38,360 nucleotides of DNA from an uncultured Eubacteriales bacterium (GCA_905207625.1 CAJLLT010000020.1:1-38360), one strand, 5' to 3'. Shown: positions 8,336 to 15,583, counted from the stretch's first letter. Program-made: numbers and translations. Notes: a model not told the origin generated them from the sequence alone.

Positions 8336-8412
8336 TACCGTTGTTCTCAAAATGAGAACAGCGGTAAGAAAACCAGATTCACCGTTGGTATCAAAATGGT
8401 ACCAACGGTGAA
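8336..8412. promoter_or_regulatory. Two tandem near-perfect hairpins upstream of the RepA-like gene
   Basis: Hairpin 1: 8336-8349 pairs with 8353-8366 (14 bp with one G-T; core TGTTCTCA/TGAGAACA). Hairpin 2: 8378-8390 pairs with 8400-8412 (13 bp perfect; core CACCGTTGGTA). Both loops carry the same TCAAAATG sequence. The second ends 16 nt before the start codon and about 5 nt before the ribosome site. They could be operators for a dimeric repressor, RNA control hairpins or part of an origin. Confidence 0.7.
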
Positions 8413-8428
8413 AAACGAAAGGAAAAAC

Positions 8429-9508
8429 ATGAAAAATGTAAAAGCTCTTGCTGTCATCGACAGCGAAACCTTAATGAATTCCGAATTCAGGGAGCGCAGA
8501 TTCTGCGTGGAAACGCTGCTCCCGCAGGGGTTGTGTATGTTAGCCGGGGCACCAAAGATCGGCAAGTCGTGGATGGCACTCGACCTTGCCCTGCATGTCG
8601 CCAAAGGAGAGGCGCTGTGGGGGCTGAAAGTCCATCCGGGCACAGTTCTCTATCTCTGTCTGGAAGACGGCAACGGACGCATCCACGACCGCCTGAACGC
8701 CATCACCGACGAGGGCGCGGGAAATCTTTTTCTGTCCTTTGAAGCCGATTCGTTGAATGACGGGCTGATTCCGCAACTGATGAACTTCAAAAAAGAACAC
8801 CCCGACCTTGCGCTTATTATCATCGACACCTTTCAGATCATCCGCAAGCCGGGAAACGATACCTCGTATGCAAGCGACTACGAGGAAGTACGACAGGTCA
8901 AGCGCCTTGCCGACGAGTTGAATCTTACGATTCTGCTGATTCACCATCTGCGCAAAATGGGAGACAGCGATCCGCTGAACAAGATCTCCGGTTCAACGGG
9001 CATTTCGGGTGCGGCGGACGCAGTGTTTGTTTTGGATCATGCGCAGAGGGGACAAGCCGACGGCGTTCTGGAATGCACGGGGAGGGACATCCCTTCGCGA
9101 AGGATCGAACTGCATTTCGATTCCAAGACCTGCATCTGGTCGTTGATGAAGGACAGCCTTGACGCGCCGGAGATTCTGCTCCCGCCCGAACTTTCTTTGC
9201 TGTCGGAATTTATGAGGGCAGAAAAAGAATACCGTGGCGACAACTCGGAGTTTGCCGAACGCTACAACGCCTACGCCGGAACCCATCTGTCCCCAAAGGC
9301 GCTCAAGCAGATGATGAATCGCAGCCAGCGCCTCCTTGCCGAGCACGGTGTGAAGTTTCAGAGCAAACGAAGCAACGGACAACGCTACTTATTCGTACAG
9401 TACCTTCCTTCCGCATTACCCGATGTGACGCAAAGTGCCGTAAGTGACGCACAAAACACGGTGTGTGAAACCTGCGTTCCTTCCGTCCCTTGCGTCCCTG
9501 ACACATGA
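8429..9508 (+). CDS. RepA-like AAA (RecA-fold) ATPase of the mobile element (359 aa)
   Basis: Member of the RepA/AAA_25 hexameric helicase-type ATPases common at the head of plasmid and mobilizable-element modules; probably unwinds DNA at the element's origin. Walker A is GAPKIGKS (40-47), Walker B is LIIIDTFQ (about 129-136), followed by the LLIHHLRK box and a GSTGISGAADAV segment typical of the family. The C-terminal ~100 residues look like a helical DNA-binding or primase-adaptor region. The ATG at 8429 has a GAAAGG site; an upstream in-frame ATG at 8396 lies in the loop of a hairpin and was not used. The mobC gene follows after about 120 nt. Confidence 0.85.
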   Translation: MKNVKALAVIDSETLMNSEFRERRFCVETLLPQGLCMLAGAPKIGKSWMALDLALHVAKGEALWGLKVHPGTVLYLCLEDGNGRIHDRLNAITDEGAGNLFLSFEADSLNDGLIPQLMNFKKEHPDLALIIIDTFQIIRKPGNDTSYASDYEEVRQVKRLADELNLTILLIHHLRKMGDSDPLNKISGSTGISGAADAVFVLDHAQRGQADGVLECTGRDIPSRRIELHFDSKTCIWSLMKDSLDAPEILLPPELSLLSEFMRAEKEYRGDNSEFAERYNAYAGTHLSPKALKQMMNRSQRLLAEHGVKFQSKRSNGQRYLFVQYLPSALPDVTQSAVSDAQNTVCETCVPSVPCVPDT

Positions 9509-9630
9509 ACGGCTTTCCGTATTTTCACGGCTTTTGCCGTGGCGAGCAGAGCGCGTGGCTTTCCGCCCGCACATTTTATGCGGGCTAAGCCCGCACCCCT
9601 ATCAAAAAACAGCAGGAGAGGAGTGATTCT
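9509..9630. other. Candidate origin of transfer (oriT) upstream of mobC
   Basis: This gap has several short perfect hairpins: ACGG/CCGT (9509-9520), CACGGC/GCCGTG (9526-9541), and GCCCGCA/TGCGGGC (9565-9585), the last competing with GCGGGC/GCCCGC (9580-9594). The segment GGCTAAGCCCGCACCCCT loosely resembles the nick region of IncQ-type MOBP origins (TAAGTGCGCCCT). Location next to mobC and the relaxase gene supports the call; the nick site is not proven. Confidence 0.45.
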
Positions 9631-9978
9631 TTGAGAATCCGAAACAAAAATATTCCCATCCGTGTAACGGAAAAGGAACTTGAAATCATCGATCGCAAGG
9701 CGGCAAAAGCAAAACTTTCCCGCACGGATTTTTTGGTTACTGCCGCACTCGGTAAGGAAATTACGCTGATGGAAGATCTGAAGCCGATCCTTACCGAACT
9801 GCGCCGGATCGGAAACAATGTCAACCAACTCACAAAACTCGCAAACGCAGGTGCCGTTCGTGTGGTCGGACTGCAGGAGCTCACCGAGGCACTGGGCGAG
9901 ACTCATGTGGCACTGATGCGAATCGCCCTGCATCGAAAGGAGAATGCCATTGCCGATTCTGAAGCTGATCCGGTATAA
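9631..9978 (+). CDS. mobC: MobC-type relaxosome accessory protein (115 aa)
   Basis: The N-terminus (PIRVTEKELEIIDRKAAKA) has the ribbon-helix-helix pattern, and the C-terminal half has the LRRIGNNVNQLTKLAN signature of the MobC family. MobC binds oriT and helps open it for the relaxase. It starts at TTG with GGAGAGGAG 8 nt upstream; no ATG fits. It overlaps the relaxase gene by 29 nt, implying coupled translation. Confidence 0.9.
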   Translation: MRIRNKNIPIRVTEKELEIIDRKAAKAKLSRTDFLVTAALGKEITLMEDLKPILTELRRIGNNVNQLTKLANAGAVRVVGLQELTEALGETHVALMRIALHRKENAIADSEADPV

Positions 9979-11359
9979 AAGCGGCACCGATTTTCGCCCG
10001 TCCGTCATGCGCAATGTCATAGGATATTGCCTGCAGCCATCCAAAACCAAGATTCGAGAAGAGATTTTTTCTGTCACGGGTCAGAACTGCGTTCCCTCAA
10101 TCGCCTACAATCAGTTTATGGCAACCAAGGCGTCATGGGGAAAAACGGACGGACTTCTTTTCCGCCACTATGTGCAATCCTTTTCGCCGGACGAAAATAT
10201 TACTCCGCTGCAGGCAAACGAAATTGCCGGAGTGTTTGCCGCAAAAGCCTGGACGGGCTATGAAGTTCTGATTGCCACCCATGTCGACCGGGCGCACATT
10301 CACTCGCATATGATCGTGAACACGGTGCATCCGGACACGGGAAAGAAGCTGCATGAATCTCCGGACAATCTGAAAAAGCTCCGCGCTATCAGCGACGAAA
10401 TCTGCCGCTCCCACGGAATCGCCACGCTGCCGCCCTATCGAAAAACCAAGGTTCACGGCATCGGCAACGGGGAATATCGCAAAGCAATTCAAGGGGAGAG
10501 CTGGAAGTTTCGTCTCTGCGGTGCGATCACACTTGCCATGGCGCGCAGTCTGTCACGCGAAGATTTTGTCGAGGCCATGCATCTGCAGGGCTACGGCGTG
10601 CGGTGGGAGGACGGCAGAAAACAGATTACCTACACCTGTTACCGTGACGGAAAATGCAAGGATGGCAGTTACCGCAAATGTCGTGACAACAAATTACACG
10701 ACGAAAAATTCTTAAAGGAGAACATGGAATATGAATTCATCGTCCGACAGAACCTGCGCAAGGCTTTCGCCCGAAGAGCTGATGAAACGGAATATGCCGG
10801 TGCCGCTTCCGGAAGAAACGGTCCCCGGGAACGAGCAGATCGACAGCCTGCGGGAAACGATTTTGCAGATGCAGGCTACGGCTTCGGCACTCGCCCGGCG
10901 GGCAGCACAGATACAGGAGACACTCAAAGAGATGGAAGTCCGGCACCGGAAGGATTGGCAGACGATAGAAAATTTGCAGAAGGAGATGAAAATACTGCTC
11001 CGCGACAAAGAACAACAGGTTGGGAATCTGCTCGACCGGACTTTTTTGCAGATAGAAAAATTCAATCGCCGGGATCTCATTACCCGATGGGCGCTCAACA
11101 TTCTGTTCGCCCTGCCAAGCCTGCTCATTCTGGTATTGGTGATCTTGCAGGGATTGCTTCCACTGTTTCGATTCTGAACAACGGTGATTCCGAGGAAAGT
11201 GAAGAAGAAAAACGCGAACGGGAAGCCCGAGAGAACGGCAACGCGATCGGTGCGGTCGTTGGCTCCGTCATCGGTATTTTATCTGCACTTGATCCCGACT
11301 GCGACGAGAATTCCGACGAAACGGAAAGCGAAGAAAACACCTTTGGGCTGTTTATGTAA
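9950..11359 (+). CDS. MOBP-type relaxase / mobilization nuclease (469 aa)
   Basis: Nicks oriT and pilots single-stranded DNA in transfer. The metal-binding motif is H111-VDRA-H116-I-H118-S-H120, preceded by relaxase-like N-terminal sequence (LKLIRYKSG...IGYCLQ). TTG at 9950 is preferred because AAAGGAG (9936-9942) leaves 7 nt to it but only 1 nt to the in-frame ATG at 9944; the resulting MPILK N-terminus is typical. From about residue 265 to 410 the sequence becomes low-complexity (Gly/Ala/Asp/Arg-rich) exactly where another gene is encoded in the +1 frame. After that gene ends, the relaxase frame continues with an acidic, glycine-hydrophobic tail. Confidence 0.9.
   Translation: MPILKLIRYKSGTDFRPSVMRNVIGYCLQPSKTKIREEIFSVTGQNCVPSIAYNQFMATKASWGKTDGLLFRHYVQSFSPDENITPLQANEIAGVFAAKAWTGYEVLIATHVDRAHIHSHMIVNTVHPDTGKKLHESPDNLKKLRAISDEICRSHGIATLPPYRKTKVHGIGNGEYRKAIQGESWKFRLCGAITLAMARSLSREDFVEAMHLQGYGVRWEDGRKQITYTCYRDGKCKDGSYRKCRDNKLHDEKFLKENMEYEFIVRQNLRKAFARRADETEYAGAASGRNGPRERADRQPAGNDFADAGYGFGTRPAGSTDTGDTQRDGSPAPEGLADDRKFAEGDENTAPRQRTTGWESARPDFFADRKIQSPGSHYPMGAQHSVRPAKPAHSGIGDLAGIASTVSILNNGDSEESEEEKREREARENGNAIGAVVGSVIGILSALDPDCDENSDETESEENTFGLFM
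10731..11177 (+). CDS. Nested MobB-like membrane protein inside the relaxase gene (148 aa)
   Basis: The frame lies entirely within the relaxase gene, shifted by one. AAAGGAG (10714-10720) stands 10 nt before its ATG. The product has a Glu/Gln/Lys-rich coiled-coil stretch (about residues 35-105) and a strong C-terminal transmembrane segment (about 118-145), a sensible protein design. The relaxase frame across the same DNA reads as low-complexity. In IncQ plasmid RSF1010, mobB is likewise nested in mobA and encodes a membrane-associated mobilization protein; analogy with that case is inference here, as sequence similarity was not tested. Confidence 0.7.
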   Translation: MNSSSDRTCARLSPEELMKRNMPVPLPEETVPGNEQIDSLRETILQMQATASALARRAAQIQETLKEMEVRHRKDWQTIENLQKEMKILLRDKEQQVGNLLDRTFLQIEKFNRRDLITRWALNILFALPSLLILVLVILQGLLPLFRF

Positions 11360-11376
11360 GAAAGAGAGGATGCTGA

Positions 11377-11682
11377 ATGACCGGAAACAAAAATATTTTT
11401 GCGAACTATCCTGACTCCATGACACTGCGCGATGTGGCAAACGCCCTCGGCATCAGTACAAAGCTTGCCTCCCGCCTTGTGCGGGAGGGCAGTATTTACG
11501 GGATAAAGGTCGGGCGCGAATACCGCGTTGCCAAAACCACCGTAATGGAATATATTATGGATCGACGCACGCCCGGCGGTTACAAAAAGTGTGTTGGTTC
11601 TGTAACTTCGAACCCTAAGGGCTGGACTTGTGACAAGAAAAGTGATATGTTGTGTTATGCCAAAGCAAAGGAGGTATGCTGA
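11377..11682 (+). CDS. xis: Excisionase-like helix-turn-helix protein (101 aa)
   Basis: Residues ~14-60 (MTLRDVANALGISTKLASRLV...GIKVGREYRV) form a MerR-like/HTH_17 excisionase DNA-binding fold. It lies directly before the integrase gene (ends one base before its ATG), the usual xis-int order. The last 30 residues contain four cysteines, unusual for such proteins and possibly a metal site. It probably controls integrase directionality. Confidence 0.8.
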   Translation: MTGNKNIFANYPDSMTLRDVANALGISTKLASRLVREGSIYGIKVGREYRVAKTTVMEYIMDRRTPGGYKKCVGSVTSNPKGWTCDKKSDMLCYAKAKEVC

Positions 11683-12927
11683 ATGAAAAAAGAAACGGCG
11701 CTCTCAGGCAGCGTGCAGGAGAAGAACGGAAAACTTTACGCCGTGATCGGGTACGGGGATCCGATCACAAAGAAGAGGAAATACAAGTGGATCGGGTTGA
11801 ATCTCACACCGGATGCGAAAAAATCCGTCGTGAAGGCGGCACTGCGGGATGCGATTGCCGCCTTTACGGAGCAATACGAAAAGGAATGTCGCGGCATCCT
11901 TTCCCCCGAGGATTGTCCCTTCCTTGAATTTCTGCAGAGCTGGCTTGTCAATGTCAAGAAACCGAATGTGCAGAAATCGACCTACGACGGCTATGAGGAG
12001 CTGATCGAACGGCGGATACGCACCTTTTTCGGAGACAAGCTGACGCTAAAGGACATCACTCCGGTGCGGATTCAGGAATTTTACGCCTCCATCCGCGCTG
12101 ACGGGTGCAAGGAAAAGACGGTGCTGGAGTATCACAATCTCCTGCACGATGCCTGCGGATGGGCGGTGCGGCAGGAGATCTTATTATCCAATCCGTTTGA
12201 CAAGGTGGATCGTCCCAAGCCGAAAAAATACAGTGCCTGCTACTACACCCCGGAGCAGGTGCAACTGCTGATGGAAGCCGCCAAAGGCGAGCGTCTCTTC
12301 CTCCCGGTCATCCTTGCCGCTTATTACGGTTTGCGGCGAAGCGAGGTTGTGGGGCTGAGGTGGAGCAACATTGATTTTGAAAATAAGCGGATTTATATCC
12401 GCAACAAGGCAAGTGAAGTCAAGGAAAACGGAAAATTACAGACCGTTATCACCGATGAAATGAAAACCGAATCCTCCAAGCGTGCGCTTCCGCTCCTGCC
12501 GGAGGTGGAAAACATCCTGCGGGAACACCGGGAACTGCAGGATACTTACCGCCGCCTTTACCGTCGGGATTACGCAAAGGAATACCTCGACATGGTCTGC
12601 GTCGATCCGCTCGGCAATCTCATCCGTCCCAACTATATCAGCGAACGCTTCCCGAAAATGCTGAAGAAGAACGGATTGCCGCGCATCCGCTTCCACGACC
12701 TGCGCCATTCCTGCGCCTCCATGCTGATTGCACACAAAGCGGGTATGAAGCAGGTACAGATGTGGATGGGGCATAGCAGCATCACAACTACAATGGATAC
12801 CTATGGGCACCTGGATGATTCCGCCAAAGTTGAACTTGGAGAAACCATGGCATCGTTACTCGGAAAAAACAAAGCGGAGGAAAAGGAAAATGGATCCCGA
12901 GATCATCACCAAGGAACAACTTTATAA
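11683..12927 (+). CDS. int: Tyrosine recombinase / integrase of the mobilizable element (414 aa)
   Basis: Full-length integrase with an N-terminal arm-type DNA-binding region, a SAM-like core-binding domain (about 85-170) and a catalytic domain with Arg218 (GLRRSE), His338 and Arg341 (FHDLRH), His364 (MGH) and nucleophile Tyr374. It is similar in layout to Tn916-family and phage integrases. An AAGGAGG site lies within the end of the preceding gene. It lies next to a tRNA-Ser gene with a duplicated segment, the presumed attachment site. The following gene overlaps its end by 38 nt. Confidence 0.93.
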   Translation: MKKETALSGSVQEKNGKLYAVIGYGDPITKKRKYKWIGLNLTPDAKKSVVKAALRDAIAAFTEQYEKECRGILSPEDCPFLEFLQSWLVNVKKPNVQKSTYDGYEELIERRIRTFFGDKLTLKDITPVRIQEFYASIRADGCKEKTVLEYHNLLHDACGWAVRQEILLSNPFDKVDRPKPKKYSACYYTPEQVQLLMEAAKGERLFLPVILAAYYGLRRSEVVGLRWSNIDFENKRIYIRNKASEVKENGKLQTVITDEMKTESSKRALPLLPEVENILREHRELQDTYRRLYRRDYAKEYLDMVCVDPLGNLIRPNYISERFPKMLKKNGLPRIRFHDLRHSCASMLIAHKAGMKQVQMWMGHSSITTTMDTYGHLDDSAKVELGETMASLLGKNKAEEKENGSRDHHQGTTL

Positions 12928-13384
12928 ACTGCTCCATATCTCCAAGCGCAAAGCAAAGTGGATGCTGGATGAGGGCATCATTCCATGTCAGAACCGCGGT
13001 ACAAAAACGCATACCTATCTCATCCGGATGGAGGATGTGCGCATTTACCTCGCCCGTCCCGACGCGGAGCGGCAACGCGAACTTCCGACCGGACAGTTTA
13101 ACGCACACTCGGTCAAGAACCATAGAAAATGTGAAAACCTCCCGCAGAGAGAACTGCGGGAGGAAGAAACAGATGATTATATGCTGTGTTTGGAAGAAGA
13201 ATGGGCGGTCCTGCCGGACGATCTCAGTGTCGCACAGGTGGTCAGCCTGACGGGAATTTGCGAGAAAAGAATTCTACGTTGGCTGCAAACGGGAGAACTC
13301 TTTGCCGTCAGATTTGGCGGGAGGTACCATATTCCGAAAGAGGTCGTGGTCGAATGGTATGCGAAGACAAGGTATACTTTGTGA
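12890..13384 (+). CDS. Twin helix-turn-helix (excisionase-type) DNA-binding protein (164 aa)
   Basis: Two HTH_17-type units are visible, about residues 5-50 (ITKEQLYKLL...YLIRMEDVRIYL) and 105-160 (LSVAQVVSLTG...YHIPKEVVVEWY), joined by a charged linker. The ATG at 12890 lies inside the integrase gene with GGAGG 10 nt upstream. A tandem arrangement suggests binding to paired sites, perhaps at the att region as an excision or regulatory factor. The linker DNA contains a perfect 10-bp hairpin (13138-13147 with 13154-13163). A terminator follows. Confidence 0.75.
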   Translation: MDPEIITKEQLYKLLHISKRKAKWMLDEGIIPCQNRGTKTHTYLIRMEDVRIYLARPDAERQRELPTGQFNAHSVKNHRKCENLPQRELREEETDDYMLCLEEEWAVLPDDLSVAQVVSLTGICEKRILRWLQTGELFAVRFGGRYHIPKEVVVEWYAKTRYTL

Positions 13385-13414
13385 AATGACTGACCCGTTC
13401 GAATCCTTACGATG

Positions 13415-13454
13415 AAGAAGCCGAGCCATACACGGGGTATGACTCGGCTTCTTT
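13415..13454 (+). terminator. Terminator of the xis-int operon, abutting the tRNA-Ser 3' end
   Basis: AAGAAGCCGAG (13415-13425) pairs with CTCGGCTTCTT (13443-13453), with an inner CATAC/GTATG helix (13427-13441). The short T run overlaps the complement of the tRNA CCA end. Confidence 0.8.
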
Positions 13455-13542
13455 GGCGGAGGGAAAGGGATTCGAACCCTTGTGAGATTGCTCTCAAACG
13501 GTTTTCAAGACCGCCTCGTTATGACCACTTCGATATCCCTCC
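13454..13542 (-). tRNA. tRNA-Ser (anticodon TGA), CCA encoded
   Basis: Complete class II tRNA of 89 nt including CCA. The acceptor stem GGAGGGA pairs with TCCCTCC. The anticodon arm CGGT-CTTGAAA-ACCG gives TGA. The long variable arm is GAGA-GCAA-TCTC. The T arm contains TTCGAATC. A possible -10 (TACAAT, complement of 13562-13567) lies just upstream. It marks the right border of the mobile element. Confidence 0.95.
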
Positions 13543-13670
13543 GTATAAACGGAACTATGAAATTGTATTAGAAAAAACATTAGAAGAAAAAACTTTGCTG
13601 TCCGAAAAATGCGCGTGTTCCTCACAAATACAGGGCTTTTTCGCGGGTTACTTCCGCTATGGCAAGGAGG

Positions 13671-13710
13671 TTTCAAGACCGCCTCGTTATGACCGCTTCG
13701 ATAACCCTCC
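13671..13710 (-). pseudogene. Orphan 5' half of a second tRNA-Ser (attachment-site remnant)
   Basis: These 40 nt match 38 of 40 positions of the intact tRNA-Ser 5' half (13503-13542), including a 24-nt identical block ending in the anticodon loop (CTTGAAA), then diverge abruptly. Acceptor position 7 is T here but A in the intact gene, so this half would not pair with the intact gene's 3' half. It therefore seems to be the native 5' half left after integration broke the gene in its anticodon loop. Confidence 0.8.
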
Positions 13711-13830
13711 GTACCTTCCAACTGTATACGGAAATCTTTGCATCCGTCTGTTCCGGCAGAATACCTTTCCGAGCACCGAATACTCCGGAATAGACCTGAC
13801 ATATACAAAAACAACACGGTTACACCGAAG

Positions 13831-13859
13831 ATTATATAACAAAAGTTGTATTTTGTCAA
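13831..13859 (-). promoter_or_regulatory. Perfect consensus promoter upstream of the broken tRNA-Ser
   Basis: Leftward TTGACA (13854-13859), 17-nt spacer, TATAAT (13831-13836). It probably served the original chromosomal tRNA-Ser and now reads into the orphan half and the element end. It lies about 120 nt from the tRNA half. Confidence 0.8.
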
Positions 13860-13886
13860 GGCTTATGCCGAAAGTGATACCCGGAT

Positions 13887-14111
13887 TTACAAAAAATTCG
13901 GTTTCCCGGGCAGTTCTTTTTCCGGATCAAGCAGAGAAGCATACTCGTCCCACCGATATTGCCGTACAGGCATTACCGGGTGCCTGAGGTCATCGAAAAA
14001 AAGAACAAGGGCAGGTCTTATTCCGTGATATTCCGAGGTATAGTAATACCCTGTCAGCCTGCCCTCTGCAATAAGTCTCTTGGCGGTACCGTGGTAATTG
14101 AAATATCCCAT
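13887..14111 (-). CDS. Small protein encoded directly after sigF (74 aa)
   Basis: Its ATG begins on the base next to the sigF stop codon, so it is translationally linked to the spoIIA operon. The protein is rich in Tyr, Arg and aromatic residues (GYFNYHGTAKRLIAEG near the N-terminus; PVMPVRQYRW in the middle). It has no membrane segment and no cysteine. I believe similar small uncharacterised proteins occur in Clostridia, but no function is known to me. Confidence 0.65.
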   Translation of the reverse strand: MGYFNYHGTAKRLIAEGRLTGYYYTSEYHGIRPALVLFFDDLRHPVMPVRQYRWDEYASLLDPEKELPGKPNFL

Positions 14112-14840
14112 CTAACTGATACGTTCCCTCAGCAGTTGCATTATTTTTTTCTCCTTTCTTGAAACCTGGACCTGTGTCATTCCCATTATATCTGCCGTTT
14201 CCTGCTGAGTTTTCGCCATAAAATACCTGAGTCCAAGAAGTTTCCGGTCATCGTTGCATAGGGTTGAAATACCCTCTTTCAGAGCAATAATGTCTATCCC
14301 GTCCACAGGATCCTCCTGGGTGAGCCGGTCCGCGAATGTGACATCCCCGTCTTCGGAAAGAGTCTCATCTATTGACGCCGGACGACCTGCCGCCTCAGAG
14401 GCAAAAACCACTTCCTCACGGGTCAGACCCGTTTCCTGTGCAAGTTCGGACAGGGTAGGCTCTCTCATCAAGGAATTACTCAGTTTTTCCTGGGCTTTTC
14501 GGACAAGGGCATACTGTTCCTTTATGCTCCGGCTGACCTTGACCGGACCGTCATCCCTCAGAAACCGTCTTATCTCTCCGATTATTACCGGGACTGCGTA
14601 TGTGGAGAACATAAGACCTCTGGAGGGGTCAAAATTCCGTATGGCTTTAAGCAGACCGATCGAACCGATCTGCATCAGATCGTCAAAATCCGCACCGCAA
14701 TAAGCCGCCGCACCGGAACGTGAAAAGCGATGGGCGGCAGAACGCACCAGTCCGGTATTCTTCTGCACAATTTCCGACTCCAGCCACTTTTCCCCGAGAG
14801 CATAGCGGTTCATGAGTTCTTCGTTTCCGGTATAAGTCAT
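14112..14840 (-). CDS. sigF: Sporulation sigma factor, forespore-specific (242 aa)
   Basis: RNA polymerase sigma factor of the SigF/SigG group. It has region 2 (DFDDLMQIGSIGLLKAI and FSTYAVPVIIGEIRRFLRDD), region 3 (about 120-180) and region 4 (QQETADIMGMTQVQVSRKEKK). Position third in spoIIAA-spoIIAB-sigF identifies it as SigF, the first forespore sigma factor, held inactive by SpoIIAB until septation. It overlaps spoIIAB by 4 nt (ATGA), implying coupled translation and fixed stoichiometry. Confidence 0.96.
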   Translation of the reverse strand: MTYTGNEELMNRYALGEKWLESEIVQKNTGLVRSAAHRFSRSGAAAYCGADFDDLMQIGSIGLLKAIRNFDPSRGLMFSTYAVPVIIGEIRRFLRDDGPVKVSRSIKEQYALVRKAQEKLSNSLMREPTLSELAQETGLTREEVVFASEAAGRPASIDETLSEDGDVTFADRLTQEDPVDGIDIIALKEGISTLCNDDRKLLGLRYFMAKTQQETADIMGMTQVQVSRKEKKIMQLLRERIS

Positions 14841-15265
14841 ACTCTGCGGACGATGGTTTTTTCCATCGTAACGGAGGTTCCCTTTCCGACAGTACTGCGT
14901 ACTGACAGCTTGTCCGAAAAACTCTGCATGATGGTAAAGCCCATTCCGGCCCGTTCCTCCGTACCGGTGGTGAAACAGGGCTGCATGGCCTGTTCGACAT
15001 TTTCAATTCCGGCACCGCTGTCCCGGACTGTTATGCGTACCTTGTTCCCGATCAGCTTTACCTTGATATGTACCGTCCCGATACGGTCGCCGTACCCGTG
15101 GACGATGCAGTTTGTCACCGCTTCTGAAACAGCGGTCTTTATCTCCGTTAACTCTTCCAGAGTAGGGTCGAGCTGACTGACAAAAGCCGCCACGCTGACC
15201 CGGGCGAATCCTTCGTTCACACTCTTGCCCGGGAATTTGATTTCCATTTCATTTTCTGCTTTCAT
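14837..15265 (-). CDS. spoIIAB: Anti-sigma F factor / serine kinase (142 aa)
   Basis: GHKL-fold kinase that binds SigF and phosphorylates SpoIIAA. The N box is EAVTNCIVHGY (about residues 49-59), the G1 box DSGAGI, and a G2-like ERAGMGF follows. The length matches the family. It lies between spoIIAA and sigF, with 12 nt to the former. Confidence 0.97.
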   Translation of the reverse strand: MKAENEMEIKFPGKSVNEGFARVSVAAFVSQLDPTLEELTEIKTAVSEAVTNCIVHGYGDRIGTVHIKVKLIGNKVRITVRDSGAGIENVEQAMQPCFTTGTEERAGMGFTIMQSFSDKLSVRSTVGKGTSVTMEKTIVRRV

Positions 15266-15277
15266 TTTTCCGCCTTT

Positions 15278-15583
15278 CTACCGTTCGATATTTACGAACC
15301 GTTCCATATTTGCCATGGTAAATATTCTTTCCGTGGGCTTACTTGCCCCGACAACAGATACAGTCCCTCCCATCTCGTTGACAAGTTTGTACCTTCCGAG
15401 AACAAGGGCTATACCGCTGCTGTCGCAAAAGTTAACACCTCGGAAATTCATTATCAGCTTTTTAGGACGGTAATTCTTTATCAGCTCGTCCGCTTCCTTT
15501 CGCATCGCTGCGGCAGAGTGATGGTCAACCTCGCCGCTCAGCATAAGAGTCATGGTATCTTCATTCATGGAATATCCTATCAT
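15278..15583 (-). CDS. spoIIAA: Anti-sigma F factor antagonist, STAS domain (101 aa)
   Basis: Single STAS domain with the phosphorylatable Ser in NFCDSSGIALVLGRYK. Unphosphorylated SpoIIAA releases SigF from SpoIIAB. The ATG at 15583 is chosen because GGAGGT lies 8 nt upstream and the product then has the family length; a longer frame to 15676 would add an unrelated Pro/Gly-rich stretch. It heads the operon. Confidence 0.95.
   Translation of the reverse strand: MIGYSMNEDTMTLMLSGEVDHHSAAAMRKEADELIKNYRPKKLIMNFRGVNFCDSSGIALVLGRYKLVNEMGGTVSVVGASKPTERIFTMANMERFVNIER

Larger units (their letters stand above)
1..13670. mobile_element. Integrated mobilizable element (right end at tRNA-Ser; left end outside window)
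   Basis: This block combines a RepA-like ATPase, MobC, relaxase, excisionase-like HTH and tyrosine integrase (8,429-13,384) with a restriction-modification cargo and an additional integrase. It stops at a tRNA-Ser locus where part of the tRNA is duplicated, beyond which sporulation genes begin. No VirD4, VirB or other conjugation genes are visible, so the element is probably mobilizable by a helper, unless such genes lie left of position 1. The left boundary cannot be placed. The second integrase at 1,285 may mean that two elements are stacked or that the R-M cassette arrived on its own. Confidence 0.65.

Noticed and set aside
13399..13408. Inverted 10-nt copy of the tRNA T-arm (GTTCGAATCC) as an att fragment
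   Set aside because: The match is very short and no flanking tRNA sequence is shared, so chance is likely.
13671..13710. Second complete tRNA-Ser gene
   Set aside because: Only the 5' 40 nt are present; no variable arm, T arm or acceptor 3' strand follows.
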